From assembly GCA_027886175.1 (NCBI GenBank), contig JAJNNQ010000029.1, positions 2,542,001 through 2,606,000 on the forward strand: 64,000 nucleotides of DNA. The letters are read 5' to 3'. The notes under the pieces were generated by a model. That model was not told the DNA's origin. It worked only from the letters and a program-made list of their open reading frames with translations, and made no database searches. Source of the DNA: Phylloscopus collybita (taxonomy: Eukaryota; Chordata; Aves; Passeriformes; Phylloscopidae). Every line of letters starts with the position of its first letter. Position 1 is the stretch's first letter. Below are positions 1-12,700 of this stretch, in pieces. Position numbers and translations under genes: made by a program.

Positions 1-1295
1 GTTTTCTCAAAACAAACTGCTGCTGCTTCTTTCTCCCGCTTCGCTCCCAGAACCAGTTTTAAATTTTAATATACAGCACATACAGAACAGACGACTGAGG
101 ATACAAGCATCATAAAGTCACCCTAGGACAGGTTTATAGCTATAATATAACTTAAATTTTTATAATATCCTTAACTTTTACTGTTTAAAAATTGTGATTA
201 GAAATCAATAAATTCCTATTTAATTAAGAATCTGGAGTCAGACAGTGCACAACAAGTTTTGCCTACCACATTTTAATCAAAAGCACTATTCTAGAAATTA
301 TTTTTAATTACTTACTTTTCCCCTCCCTAATTATTAAATTAGTTATAACAGATGATTCCTGCATGGGTGTACATATCTAAATACACGGTAACAAGAGTGG
401 CAGGGGTTCAACTTGCCTCGAGGTTGCACATCCAGGAGTAGAATGCAGCAATGTGAGGAGCATACTTTTACACAAAGGACTATCACTACAATATTCGAAA
501 ACTACTTTGAGTGTCCTAGTATCAGATCCCTAACCATCAAACTCCTTCTGTAGACTGACTACTTGTCACATAAGAAACGGTGGTTTTAGCAAAAGCAGGT
601 GTGTCTTTGGGTTGAAGTACCATTTGTGCCCCTTCCCAAATGACATACCATGAGCAGTTACTTGAATCTCATGAAGTCTCCACTTCCTACTCCAGCAGGG
701 CAAGAAGTAACCTCAAGAGTAATGGGCTTCCCTGTCAAGTGCCTCCATTAACCAAGAATGTGAAAATGAGACAGGTAAGAAAATTACACAGGCTACACAG
801 CTGTCTCAAGGTATTAAACATCCTGAAAATAGTGCAAAGTAAGGGACTTGTGAGAAATGGTGCTGGACACAAAATTAACAACTGAACAATGTGCAGGCAT
901 TTTCTATGAAAAAAATGAGCCAAGGTTAACAGAATGGAACACAGGTGCTTTTAAGTCACAGCAAATGACCATCCTTATTTTTCCACCAAAAGCATTTTCG
1001 ACTGTCCCCATGTCATTATGCACTGCTGATGCATTGACCCTGTAAGGCTGAAGTGGACCACATGTTATATCAAAGACTGGCATAAAAAACATGGAGAGTA
1101 AAAAACATAAAGAGCAGGAAAACTTGTATAAATATTTTTTAAAAATCATTTATATATCTGAAGCCCCCCAAAAAATTTGACATCATGGAAACAAAAGAAA
1201 ACAGACGGGTACTGAGTCTACATTTCAAAAAATTATCAGGCTATGGTTAAGAAATACATAAAGTCAAATTCTGTTTTATTCCATTAAGGTTGTTG
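1..1295. other. AT-rich unique sequence, no gene seen
   Basis: There is no recognisable repeat, exon or RNA gene here. Open frames of 62-81 codons overlap on both strands and have no splice context or family resemblance, so I treat them as chance frames. Confidence 0.6.
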
Positions 1296-1432
1296 GGTTT
1301 GTGTATATACATGCATATTTTTGGGTTTGAGTTTGCTTGTGATCTTGTTTTGGGAGTTTTTTATGGGTTTGGGTGCTTTTTGGTGGTTGTTTGGTTGGTT
1401 TGTTTTTTTGTTTTGCCACGCTTTTAGGGATT
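1296..1432. repeat. T/G-only low-complexity tract
   Basis: A run of almost only T and G on the plus strand, built from irregular TTTG, TTGG and TTTGGG units. It is the first of about a dozen similar tracts in the window, which occur in both orientations. It has no fixed period, so it is not a simple microsatellite. Confidence 0.75.
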
Positions 1433-3606
1433 TAGGGTGCTTTTTAAACAATTTCAATAACAGTTTTAAAAATGTGTTCGTAATCTATCAATTTCTCTCT
1501 TTACTGAATCTGGTGACAAAAGATGATTCCTGAGTAAAATATAAACTCAGGAAGTCAATCAAGATTAACTATCCATTCTAAACAATAAAATTAAGGGAAA
1601 TTTAGCTATTTATTAGAAGAGGCCAGACCAGTGGACATAACCTTTAACTCAAGTTTAGTACCATATATGAAATATTTCTATACAAAATAATTATGCGCAT
1701 GAAAAAAAATACATGTTTTCTGAAATATTCCCATATGTCTTCTTTGAAGTAGGCTCTTTTGTTTTTCCCAAGCCAAGCAAGTAACATTTTGTCAGATAAA
1801 ATATAATAAAATAAAAAAAAAAAATTAAATACACAGATTATATGTTTGATGTCTGTTTCTAGAGAAAAAATTATCTCTGTGTTTCAGCTCTTTGTCTTTT
1901 CTTGACAGCAAACAGAAAGGTATGTAGAGTTTATTGTTAGATAACACGAAAAATATTCTTTGATAATATGTGAACTCTAAGAATCACAAAATAAAAAAAA
2001 ATAACAAAATTATCATCTGCCATTGCAGGTCATCTTATATTAGCCAACAGTTTCTCTATTACTTTTCATTACAGTGTTTCATAGACATATGAAAATGAAA
2101 AATATTTTGACATTAAACAAAGAAATTATTAAAAGTTTCCAGATAATAGATGCTGCCAAAATTAGCTTTTCCTATTGTGCATGGTAGGATTCAATTCACA
2201 GAGTGAGGTTTCCCAAACTGGTGAGGAAAGACCACAGTAGTAGGAAGGCACCACTGGGAGTAATACCTGCCTCTAAAAATTGCATTGTACTCATGCTAAG
2301 CTAGTGAGACGTAAGTAGAACTTACAGGGCTGTGGGGTGAATGTGATTGATGTTTCTCTTATAAGCATAAACAGGACAAAGCTGTTGCTTAAAGCCATAA
2401 ACTTAATGTGCCTAATCCATCACCCAATGGAAAAATAAGTAGCACCTGACAAAAGCGACCGTGTGGACTCAGTGAGCCCAAGAAGCCACTTAGACCAGCA
2501 GAGAAATATGCTTTCAGCATTTCAAATCTCAAAAGCAAGTATGATTCCACAACTTGTGATTCCAAAATCTAATTTTCCCTAGTTCTAATTCTCACTGAAA
2601 ATTTTCCCAGTTTTTCTATTTATGTTTCAAATTACATAGTTTCATTGTTCTGACCTTGTTTTACTTTTTTTTTCTTTAATTATTTTAGAAGTTCTGCATT
2701 GCTTTGGAAACCAACTTTTTGTTTGATCCAGTTTGTTAACTTTAAACATATTTTAGAAAGAAGGAATAATAATGCATCAGCTTTTCCTCTTTTTGAATGT
2801 GCTTTTATTTTTCACTGATTAGATTATTATGAACATTTCTCTATATTTTTCTATTCCTGTATTTCAGTTTATCATGTTTTTCTGTTCCCTCTGATAGACT
2901 CACATTGTGGCAGACCAATAAATCCTTAAAAGAGAATAAGGCTTAGAAATGGTGGGTAAGGGTGAGACTCTGGGAATAATGTAGAGTGTGATAGACCATT
3001 ACAATTGCAAGAAACATCATCTTGATCTCTGCACAAAAGGGAGCACAGGCCACACAAAGGCCTTTTTTTAAATAAACAGCTATGAACCAGTGGTGTAAAT
3101 GTCTGTCCCTGATTTCATTAAAAGAATGTGAACATCTCCCCAGTTTAGCCAGACCAGCACCTGGAGAGTGAGTAATTGTTCAGCCCAACCCAGACCATAA
3201 AAAACAGGTAACCAGCAAATGAGATTTAAGAGAGCAACAGGCCTGGGCTAGCATCAGCCCTTCTATTCCTTCCAAATGAGGGCACTGAGCATCATGACAC
3301 AGCATAAGGTTTAGACTGGTAATGGGAATCACAGTGGTATTGTGATTGAACTGTTTATTGCAACTGCTACATTTTGCCATAATCTACCTTTGTTTTGAAA
3401 TGTCAGTGTGTTTTTAGTCACTCTACTAAATCAGAAAGCCTGTGTGACGTCAACTATTTTTAAATAGCTAAATTTCATATTAAACATTATGCCCTCTATA
3501 TCTAAAAAATATCTAAAGAACACGCTCACAAACTTTTGGACTTTCACATACATCAAATGAGTTTAGATAGTTGATCAATCTTGCCACAACACTGCATTTT
3601 CTAAAC
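1433..3606. other. AT-rich unique sequence, no gene seen
   Basis: No repeat or exon was recognised. It contains short A- or T-runs and one isolated donor-like GTAAGT near 2312 with no convincing acceptor or open frame in front of it. Confidence 0.55.
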
Positions 3607-3797
3607 AGACTGGAATATTGTCATGAAGGGCTATACACTGTTTAGGAGAGCCAGACCAGAAAGGTACGGTGGTGGAATTACCCTTTTTTGTGAGGGCAAA
3701 CTTGGAGAATATCGAGCTCTGTCTTGTGGTGGGTGATGAGTGAGTTGAGAGCTTATGGGTTAGGATAAAAGGGCAGACTAGTGAAGGTGACACTGAT

Positions 3798-4037
3798 GTG
3801 GGTGTTTGCTACAAGTTGCCTGAGCAAGAGGAAGAAGCTGGTGAAGCCTTCAACAGGCAGCTAAAGCAGCCTCAAAGTCTTAGGCCCTGGTTCTTTTACT
3901 ACCCTGACATTTGCTGGAGAAGCAACACAGAGAAGCACAAACAGTCCAGGAAGTCTCAGGAAAGCACTGATGACAACTTTCTGACAAAGGTAGCAGAGAA
4001 TCTGACAAGCAGTATAGTCTCAGATTTTGTACTATAA
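3798..4037 (+). pseudogene. CR1 ORF2 endonuclease-domain remnant
   Basis: A 79-codon open fragment reading MGVCYKLPEQEEE, then DICWRSN, then STDDNFLTKV. These match the C-terminal part of the CR1 apurinic-type endonuclease ('DICWR.NTAGHKQS' and 'DDNFLTQV' in intact elements). In an intact element this domain nicks target DNA to prime reverse transcription. Here the frame ends at a stop at 4037 and the following codons are shifted, so no working enzyme is encoded. The upstream catalytic part is absent or degraded beyond the 5' truncation. Confidence 0.8.
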
Positions 4038-4315
4038 AAAGGGGAAGGCCCTGTTGGAGATGTGAGGCTGGCATCAGCCTTGGCTGCAGTTACTATGAGA
4101 TTGCAGATTTCAGTAATAGGTAAAGACAAAACAAGTCAGCAAGTAAGATTGTAAAGCTACCATGGAAAGCTACCTTTAGCTTCTTCGGGGATCTTCTTGT
4201 AAAATATGCCATGGGAACATGGGTTCTGCTGAGGAGAAGGGTCCAGGAGAACTGATTGATATTCAAGGATTACTTTCTCCTGGGTCAAGAATAATGCATC
4301 CTAAGGAGCAAGGAA

Positions 4316-4648
4316 TTGAACAAAGATGGCAAGAGACCTGCACGGATGAATAAGGAACTTCTGTCTTTACTCAAGCATAAGCAGAAAATATACAGGAGAT
4401 GGAAGCTTGGACTGGACACTTGGAATGAATATATACATGTTTTCAAAGCAGAAATGAAACAAGAAAGACCAAAGCCAAAACAGAATTACACCTGCTCAAA
4501 GACGTCAAGAGCAGCAGGAAGACCTTTAGACCCATCAGCAACAAAAGGAAAGCAAAAGAATGTTATGGGCTCATTACTAAGTGGAGGGGGAACCCTGGTA
4601 ACAGAGAACACAGAAAAGGCAGGGTCACCGAAGGCTTCTTTGAAGTGA
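4316..4648 (+). pseudogene. CR1 ORF2 linker between endonuclease and RT
   Basis: A 110-codon frame containing GKRPARMNKELLSLLKHKQ and then YRRWKLG. These correspond to the lysine-rich 'NKELL.KLKHKK..Y..WK.GQ' block that lies between the endonuclease and reverse transcriptase of CR1 ORF2. It is followed by degraded codons and a stop, which disconnect it from the RT block 350 bases downstream. Confidence 0.75.
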
Positions 4649-4877
4649 TGGCTTATCAGTCTTCACTGATAAGACCAGACATCAGGAATCTCTGATGGGA
4701 GAGAGCACGCTGAAGCACTGTTGGAAGGAATTTCCCTTGGTCAAGGAGAACTGAATTAGAAAACACCTTGGCCAAGTTGATATCCGCTAGTCTGTGGACC
4801 CTGGTGGAATTCATCCACAAGTGCTGAGAAAGTTGGCAGACACCATATCGAGGACACTCACAATCGTCTTTTGAAGG

Positions 4878-5274
4878 TTGCGGCAATCAGGATTGGTGCC
4901 TGAGGATTGGAAGAAAGCAAATGGCATTCCAGTCTTCAAAACACTCAAGAGGGAAACTAGGGAACTGCTGACAACTCAATCTCACATCAATCCCTGGAAA
5001 AGTGATGCAGTGCCTCATTCTAGAGGTCAATTCTATCCACATGGAAGCCAAGAAAGTAATCAGGAGCAGTCAGCATGGATTCACTACAGGAAAATCAAGC
5101 TCAATCAATATGATTGCCTTCTTCTATGATGGAACAAATACCTGTAGGGACAAGGGGAGAGCACTAGATATTTTCTGCCTCAGCTTCAGCAAGGCTTTCA
5201 ATACTGTCTCTCACAACATAGGTACACTCAGGAAGTGTGGACTGCATGAGTGGACAGTGAGGTGGATTGGCTAA
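4878..5274 (+). pseudogene. CR1 ORF2 reverse-transcriptase remnant, catalytic Asp lost
   Basis: Two overlapping frames carry RT fingers/palm pieces: LVPEDWKKANG near 4895, IRSSQHGFTTGKSS near 5075, and FSKAFNTVSHN near 5185. In intact CR1 elements motif A reads 'LDFSKAFDTVSH'. Here the first aspartate, a metal-binding catalytic residue, is Ser (codon 5182-5184) and the second is Asn. With the frame changes on both sides, this shows the RT is inactive by substitution as well as by frameshift. Confidence 0.75.
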
Positions 5275-5905
5275 ATGGCAGATCCTAGAAGGTTGTAATG
5301 AGTGGCACAGGCTCCAGCTGGTAGCCTGTCACTACTGGTGTCCACAAAGTGTGACTGGATCTAGTCTTAAGTTATTTATCAGAGACTTGAACAAAGCTGG
5401 GAGCAGTGGTCAATGCTCTAGAGAGCTATGCAGCCCTTCAGAAGGGCCTCGACAGGGTGCAGAGACATACAGAGAACCTTCTGAAGTTCATCAAAGAAAG
5501 TGCTGAGTCCTGTGCTGGGGAGAAATAACCCCAAGTACCTGTACAGGCTGGGGGCTGATCTGTTGGGAAGCAGCTCTGCAGAGAAGAACCTGGGAATCAT
5601 GGTGGACAACAAGCTGTCCACATGACCTCAGTGTACTCTAGTGGCCAACAAGGCCAATGGTGTCCTGAGGTCCATCACGAATAGCAGCAGCTGAAGAGAG
5701 ATTATTCTGCCCCTCTATTTTTTTGTGCCCCAGTGAGGTACATGTGGAGTGCTTTGTCCAGTTCTGGGCTCCTCAGTACAAGAAAGACATGGAGGAAGGG
5801 AGGGAGGGAAGTCCAGTGAAGAGTTACAAAGATTATGAGGGGATGGAAGCATCTCTCTTAAGAGAAAAGGCTGAAGGAGCTGGGCCATTCAGCCCAGCTG
5901 ACACG

Positions 5906-6470
5906 AGAGAACAGCTAACACAGAAGAGACAACTGACACAAAACCTGACAGAGAATGAGATCTTACAGCTCATTGCTTAAACACTGTTATGAAGGACTTC
6001 TGCCCATTGCAGCAAAACTATGTATAAGGAAGCTATCATCACTGAAGCCCACCCCTCCTGACTGCAACCTTGGACTGAGTCAAACTGCATAAGGGAACTT
6101 GATATAAAATGAAGGTGATGCTACTGCTCATCTAGGGTCTAGAAAAAACAAATATGGCTGAGGGAGAAGAATGCATCCAAAAGAAAGACAAACCCAACAG
6201 CTGTCCAGAAAATCATCCCTGGCTAGGTTAGGGGTGGGGAAGGTCATAGCTTATGCAATCATCTGCTGAGGCCAGGTTTGCACACACTCCCTCTCTGTGT
6301 CTCTCTCTGTCTCATTTACTGTTAAATAAAGCTCAAACTATTGACTTTGGCATATGGTCTTGTTAGCACCTTAATTCAGGCAGAAGTGTGACTGTAAAAC
6401 TTTTAATAACTGGATCATAATAGAACCTTATCAACTTCTCTAAGTTTCTATTTTCTAAGATTCTATTATT
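5906..6470 (+). mobile_element. LTR-like segment inserted in CR1
   Basis: CR1 homology stops after the 'GLFSLEKRR'-equivalent codons near 5905 and resumes near 6475, leaving about 560 bases of unrelated sequence. The segment has a polyadenylation signal AATAAA at 6325-6330 preceded by a (TCTC)n-rich stretch, which suggests the R/U5 part of a solo LTR on the plus strand. I could not fix TG...CA ends or a target duplication, so the class is open. It could instead be a different insertion or a replaced, rapidly evolved CR1 section. Confidence 0.45.
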
Positions 6471-6785
6471 GATCTAACGGGAGGGTGTAAAGAGGATAGA
6501 TCCAGGGTCTTCTCAGCTGTGCTAAGTATTAGGATAAGAGGTAATGTGCACAGGAAGTTTCACCTGAACATGAGGAAGAATTTCTTTACTGTGTTGGTGA
6601 CAAGGACAGGAACAGGTTGCTAAGAGAGGGAGTTTACGTCACTTGGAGATATTCAAGAACAGTATGGGCATAACACTGTGCCACATGCTCTAGGATGATG
6701 CTTCTTGAGCAGGGAGGTTGGAGCAGAGTTGAAGCACTGGGGCCCCTTCCAACTTTACCTGTTCTGTGACTCTGCTCATCGCATC

Positions 6786-9376
6786 TAAACCACCTTTATT
6801 GTGTAGCCTAGAGGGATGTAGTTCCTCAGCAACTACAACTTTTCATATGCAAGATAAACTTGAGCCTTGAGGAAGTCACAAAGATTCTAGTCTGTGGGGG
6901 AAAAGAAAAGAAAAAAAGCAAGTGCCACCTAATGCCAAGTTAGATAATTCTGTCACCTGTTTGTTGGCTTTACTAATGGCTCTCAAAATCATTCAAATCC
7001 TATTGCTTGAGAAAGATTTCAATTGTATATGATCTCATGAAATGCTATCCTTACCTGAGGTATATGTCCCTGACATTCTGCCTCTGTCAATTTCTTGATG
7101 CATTATCAAGAGTGGGGCTTTGTTCAGCCCAAACATTTTTTTGACTAGATTAATGAAATCAGGAAATTGCAGAGAAGGAGTTAATAAGCATAACTGGTCT
7201 CTTGACCCCTCCCACTGACTAATGTAAAACAAAAAAGGAAAGAAGAAAAGGAAAAGAACATTGAATAAATAAATTAAAATAAAATATCCAGTGACAGACC
7301 ATCCTATAGAAGTTCTGTTTTGCTAACGATTTATAAGCAGATATGATGATAATTAAATCTATTAAAATACAGATATTTTTTTTTCAAATCTAGAGCTAGA
7401 ACTTTTCAAATTATTATGAGAAATATTCTGAGAATATGCAGACTATATTATCAAATATGCAATTAAGGAAACAGTAAATGTCAAAAGCTGGTACGTGATG
7501 CTATTGCTCTGATTTTTTATGCTTCACAATAAAACCAATTTTAGATGATTTGAGCTGAGGTAGGAGAGCATTTAGCATGGATTAAATTTCCATTTTAGAT
7601 CTTTTAAATTCTTTAGAGCATTCAAAAATACTGCAAACCTGGCTGAAAACTAGTCAAAGGACACTTAGTGAGAACCACCAGTAAACTAAACTAACTTACT
7701 GTTGAAAGAGGCTGGTGCTTGAAATGTTGTTATTTTCTCCCACAGGAAAACCTACTTTGCAGCTGCCACAACACCAAATGTGAATACTTTAGATTTTCAA
7801 CACAGCATAAGAAAGTTATAAATCTTTAAACTAATGATAGTTAAAAAAGACACCTCAATCATGAATGGTGAACATTCATTGACTAAAATATAAAAGAAAT
7901 TGCCATTAAATTTACTATTAGAGATAACTAACTTGGATCTGTTGAATCACTTTGGAAGTAGCTTTAGAATTTATCACTTCATGTAGAATGTCATGCACTC
8001 AAGAAAAAATCCAACTCACCAACCCACCCCCTCTCCAACCCACCGTTGATATCCTTACCTTTTTCTTTACTGTTTACATTCACTTGCTTATTTTGTTTAA
8101 CTACTGGATTTCAATGTTTGATCACAATGTACTGGCAAATTTAGCTTACTATGATCTTCACTGTGCCTTTACAAAGTTACACAGAACAATGACTCGAAAG
8201 TGTCAAATAATGGCTGTCCCTATTCTGAGCATGGGCTTCTGTGCATATTAAAAAAAAATTGCTGTATGCCAAATTTGTTTTCAATTTAATTTCTTTTTTT
8301 GTGAGATTTTAGTGGTCTATGCATAGTGGAATACCAGCTGATTTTTTCTGTCTCAAGGGAACATAATTGTTCTCACTACAGAGCATATTTCTACAGTTTA
8401 ATAAATGTATTTATGTAATAAACAGGAATATACTGATCAGCTCATTATGTTTGATTTGACACTGCTGATCACTTACATGCTTGCAGGTCATCTTGCCACA
8501 TGTTTCTGTAAATGTTTTGCAAGTTAATTATCTTAATGACCGTGGACCTGCTGGAAAGCAAACAGTACTGGCAAATCAAATGACATTTCAGAAGTGGGTT
8601 CTGTAATTTGCTTGTCCATTCTAAGGTGCTGAGAATCCTATAAAAAATATTTCTGAAGCATCTCACAACTTTTCCTGTCATAAATACAAATCATGGAGCT
8701 CTCTGTGTGTAGCAGGGCCAGTTGCCTTAGTAACAGCATCACCCCACTTCCTCAACTGAAGTGCCAAGTCTCTGTGCTTGAGGCACTGAGGTTTCTCTGC
8801 AGATTCTGTTAAGTCATAGCTTTCCCAGGGAAGAATGTCAGCTTATTTAATCAGTCAGGGAAGAATTATATACAGAATTTCATTTCACTTCACCTCCTGT
8901 TAAATATGCTCCTTTTTGAAGAAAGAATGATTAAGTCAATTGTCATCTACAATGCAGTCTTAAAATTTTTAGAGATACACAGGTGATCAAGCACCTATAT
9001 AGAAGTAAAACTTTTTACTAAATCTGTGAATTATATCCTATGTTAAAAAAAAAGAAGCATTGAATACTCTGTGGGCTATAAAGATGCAAATGAAAGAATG
9101 TTCAAGTGTTCTTGAAGCCTGCAAGGGATGCTAAGAAACTTTACGTTATTATGCACACAAAAATAGATTTTCAGTTTTAATTAGTGATTTTGTGGCTTGC
9201 TAGCATCACTAGGAAGCATATTTCAGTGATCTATGTCACCCTAAGGCAAGAGTCATTTTGAACAGCAGGGGCAATCCCAGAAGTACAGCTAATCAATTGG
9301 AAACCAGCCATTCTTGTCTTTAAAATTGTTTTATAAGGATAATTAAGACAAATTTCTGGCTCTAAACAATTTATCT
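6786..9376. other. AT-rich unique sequence, no gene seen
   Basis: No repeat family was recognised. A 99-codon plus-strand frame (7952-8251) and a 65-codon minus frame (7035-7232) have no protein resemblance I can name and no convincing splice sites. Confidence 0.55.
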
Positions 9377-9456
9377 GGAGGGTTTTTGCGGTTTTGGTTT
9401 TTTTGGTTTGGTGTTTTTTGGGGTTTTTTTTTGGTTTGTTTGTTTATTTTTTTCTT
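9377..9456. repeat. T/G-only low-complexity tract
   Basis: The plus strand is almost only T and G (TTTTGG, GGGGTTTTT units) and ends in TTTGTTTGTTTA. Same class as the tract at 1296-1432. Confidence 0.75.
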
Positions 9457-12372
9457 CACTGCTTATTATTATCTTGAACACCAAATTTTGACAAATAAAA
9501 AAACACAAAACATGAATGGGTTTCATTATTTGATAACACTGAATTACTAAGTGCAAAATGAAAACCAAACCAGAAACAAACAAAATTCAAAAGCTAGCCA
9601 CACCAAACCAGCTGGTAATCTATTACAAGGTTCTTCCACCAGAAGCCAGTGATTAAATGCTTGTTTTATCTACCTTCTTCAGCCTATGTAGAGGTATGAA
9701 GGCATTACAAATAAAAAAAAAAATTGGAACTAAACATTCAGTTTTCAGGGAAGACTTTTTTATTTTAAAATTTAATTCTTTTCAGAAAAATGTTAAATAC
9801 TGTTGATACTTTATATTACTAGGAAGAAAACACTTTGAAATAAAAAGTATTTGAGCATATATCAAAGTGAATTTTCTTCATCAGTTGTGTGCTCCTTCAG
9901 AAAAGTATTGTAACTAGTGCTAAAGTAATAGTAAATCAGGATGGAATCTAATATGATGACATAAAATAAAAGGGAAAAAATATACAATCTAAAGCCAATG
10001 CTGAGAACATTTCAGTAGCTATTGGAAAAGCTGGGGAATTTACTTGCTTTTCTAGGTAATATGAAAACTGTGGGTGGTTGAAAGCAGCTATGACACCTGC
10101 CATATTTGAAATAATATCTTATAATAGCCCATAATTAGAGCAGGTAGCCTAAATGTATTTAGTGTATTTTTTTAAAACAATATTCATTTCAAAATCATGT
10201 TTGAACACTGTTTGAATTCAAAATAGGTTTTGCAAGAACAAGTGGAAATAGTTTTGTAAGCAGCTTTTGCTTACTAGGTAAAATTAAATTTCTTTTAAAT
10301 TGGATGAGCAATATAAGAGATGTCTGAACAAAAAGATAACCAACACTTTATGGAAACATAAGGCTATTAAAAATGATTTATTCCACTGTCAGACTTTATA
10401 CTGTGGTTTCCAGCAACAGAAAATTCTTCATGGACAGCAAAAAAGGGAATTAACAACTCACAACCTTTTTAGATCTTCCTAGTATATCTCTCAATATCAG
10501 CTGGATAACACGAGAGAAACAAGACAAATTTGAAAAGTGGTTTTATCAATATGCATCTCTTAGAGTCCACACCTACTAGAACTTTGAAAGATTCTTCATT
10601 CAGATTTTGGTCTGGATTAACCTTAAAAGTAGGGTAGCTGACCTAAAATACAGTTTTTATTCTTTCTTGATAGAGGAATAAAGGGTTCCCTGATAGGAAC
10701 AATCAGTCCATCCGTTAAGTCTAAGTGAATTACCAAAATATCCAAATAATACCAGCAATAAATGCTTTTTTTTTTCTTCTTTTTTTTTTTAATAAAATGT
10801 AGAGGATATTGTGAGATATTTTTCAGAGGAGGAGCATTATCCTGGCACCTGGACAGCTTTTCTGCAGCATTCTTATTTGCCCCTCAACTATTACCTGTTC
10901 TAGAGTCTGGTATAATTATGAAGCTAGGAACGCTTCTGTATAAAAGACTATTTTCTGAATGTCATTTTGTACACCCTGCATGATGAACCTGTGGGCTAAA
11001 CAGGATGATTTCTGACTTCTCACTTGAGTCTAGGCATTTCAAATCAAGAAATTCTAGTGTCCAAATTTTAGTTAATCTTCTACTGCTCATACTCTGATAG
11101 TACAGCTGAGACTGACACTCTAAACTAATCCTTAAAGTAGAAATACTGAATTGGCAAAAAATTTTGACTACTGGAATATACCAGAAAAAATCAACAAGAT
11201 TTAATCAGCAAAAGTATTGCATTTAGTAATTATCAGCCTCATGATTCCATTCCATCAACTTGCTTCTAATATATTTTATACATACACATACATCACCATG
11301 AATTATTCATTGGAATACTGTCAACACTGGAGGGAAATGAGAAAAAGAAAATAAAAAAAATAATGTGATGAACCCAAGACCAGTTCAAGACTGTGGAAAT
11401 ATAAAATCTCATTTACTTACTTTTGGTATAGGCAAATATATTGCCATTTTCTTAGAAAATTCAGATAAATTTTATTCAAAGTTACAAAAATTAAAAGTCT
11501 AGCAGAACAGGATTATTTTACCTTCTGCATCATTACAGATGCCCTAATTTATTTGCATATTTAATCTCAAAGAACAGCTTTCTGGCATATGATTTCTGGC
11601 ACACAGTAAAATGAGTGGTCTCTCAAGTTGTTGTGCAAAATGGATTAACAATTGAAGAACTTCTGTTATAATATTTATAAACAAATGTTAAGTTGAGGAG
11701 AGAATAAACTAAGCATCAGGATGAGATGGCATGCATTATTAAACAGGAGCATACAGAGACAGAATATATTAACATACTGTCCAACTTTTATGAGACTTCC
11801 CCTACTAACAGTTCTTTAGGGTTTCAGCAGGTGGTTATCCTAGAAAAGAGTGAATATTTAAAACATAAATACTGTAAGGAACATTAAATAAGAGATATGC
11901 TTTCTATTAAAAAAAAAAAAATTACAAACTTGAGTTGTATCCTATGCCCGGGAGATTATAGGATTTTTGCCCATAAAAAGTATCAAGATCTATTATGGGT
12001 TGGATTATATGAATATATGAACTCGTTTGAATTAAATACATAAAAGCTGATGTTAAATTAAACATATAAAAGCTAGCATACTACATTTTATGGAAGGATC
12101 AGCATGCTTTTCCTTTGGTGACTAACATCAGACTACTTAGAGTTTGAAATAATTAGGCAGGCAACATCTATTCAGCATTTTTTTTCAACTTCACAGCTAA
12201 TTCCTAGAGTAATTAATGTGTTGCATTTATGGATTCTATGCTGAAGTGTCTGATCAATAATTAAAGCCATAATTTCAAAAGCCATAAATGCACTCTTCAA
12301 ATACACTTTCAGTAAGTTAAAGAATTTTCCTGCTACTGAGTGACAGTGGGATACTACAAATAATTTACTTAC
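9457..12372. other. AT-rich unique sequence, no gene seen
   Basis: No repeat family or RNA gene was recognised. It contains short poly(T) near 10765-10790 and poly(A) near 11910. Short open frames show no family resemblance. Confidence 0.5.
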
Positions 12373-12513
12373 AAAATCCACTGCTGCGTCTTGTAGCCAA
12401 TATAAATTTGCAGAGGAAGAAAGGATGTTGATTTTGTTTACTAACTCCATTAACTTCTCTTTCACAAGTAATCTTCTTTCCCAGTAAATATCTCTTGATA
12501 CTTCATTTAAAAT
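12373..12513 (-). other. Candidate internal coding exon, product unknown
   Basis: Reading the minus strand, a CTTTAG acceptor is followed by 141 bases (exactly 47 open codons, phase 0 to 0) and then a strong donor GTAAGTAAA. The peptide looks protein-like: it is charged and helical, with segments such as YWERRLLVKEKL and LYWLQDAAVDF. I do not recognise the family. The polypyrimidine tract before the acceptor is short. Pseudo-exons of this kind are expected by chance in a window this size, so this is a lead and not a gene call. If real, the window would lie in the intron of a minus-strand gene. Confidence 0.25.
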
Positions 12514-12571
12514 CTAAAGGAACCTCTCTGCATTAAATTATTCCATTACACATCATGAAAACTTTGGTCCA

Positions 12572-12584
12572 AACAAAACAAAAC

Positions 12585-12615
<31 letters not shown>

Positions 12616-12700
12616 AAACACACCACAAACAACAAAAGAAAAAACCACCCAAAAACAAAACAACACCAAAACCAACCCAAACCAACCAACAAACAAACAT
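12572..12700. repeat. A/C-only low-complexity tract
   Basis: It begins as (CAAAA)n and passes into irregular AAAAC, ACCAAACC and CAAACAAA units with almost no G or T on the plus strand. It is the reverse-complement form of the T/G tracts. The leucine/phenylalanine-rich minus-strand frames here are translations of this repeat. Confidence 0.8.

Larger units (their letters stand above)
3607..6785 (+). mobile_element. CR1 LINE, 5'-truncated, ORF2 and 3' end, interrupted
   Basis: This is a chicken-repeat-1 (CR1) non-LTR retrotransposon. It begins inside the endonuclease part of ORF2, with broken frames matching the pattern 'VGVCYRPPDQEEE...DICWR' from about 3798. It continues through 'NKELL..LKHK' near 4350, 'VPEDWKKAN' near 4895, the reverse-transcriptase block 'QHGFT.GKSS...FSKAF.TVSH' (5070-5215), and 'GIMVDNKLS' then 'PQYKKDME' up to about 5790. 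From about 6475 the typical CR1 3' region resumes (HFFTV-like block, then a final 'ccttccaac' stretch) and ends near 6780 in 'ttctgtgactctg', close to the CR1 terminal octamer repeat. Many stops and frameshifts show it is long dead. Bases about 5906-6470 do not fit CR1 and are listed separately. Confidence 0.9.
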
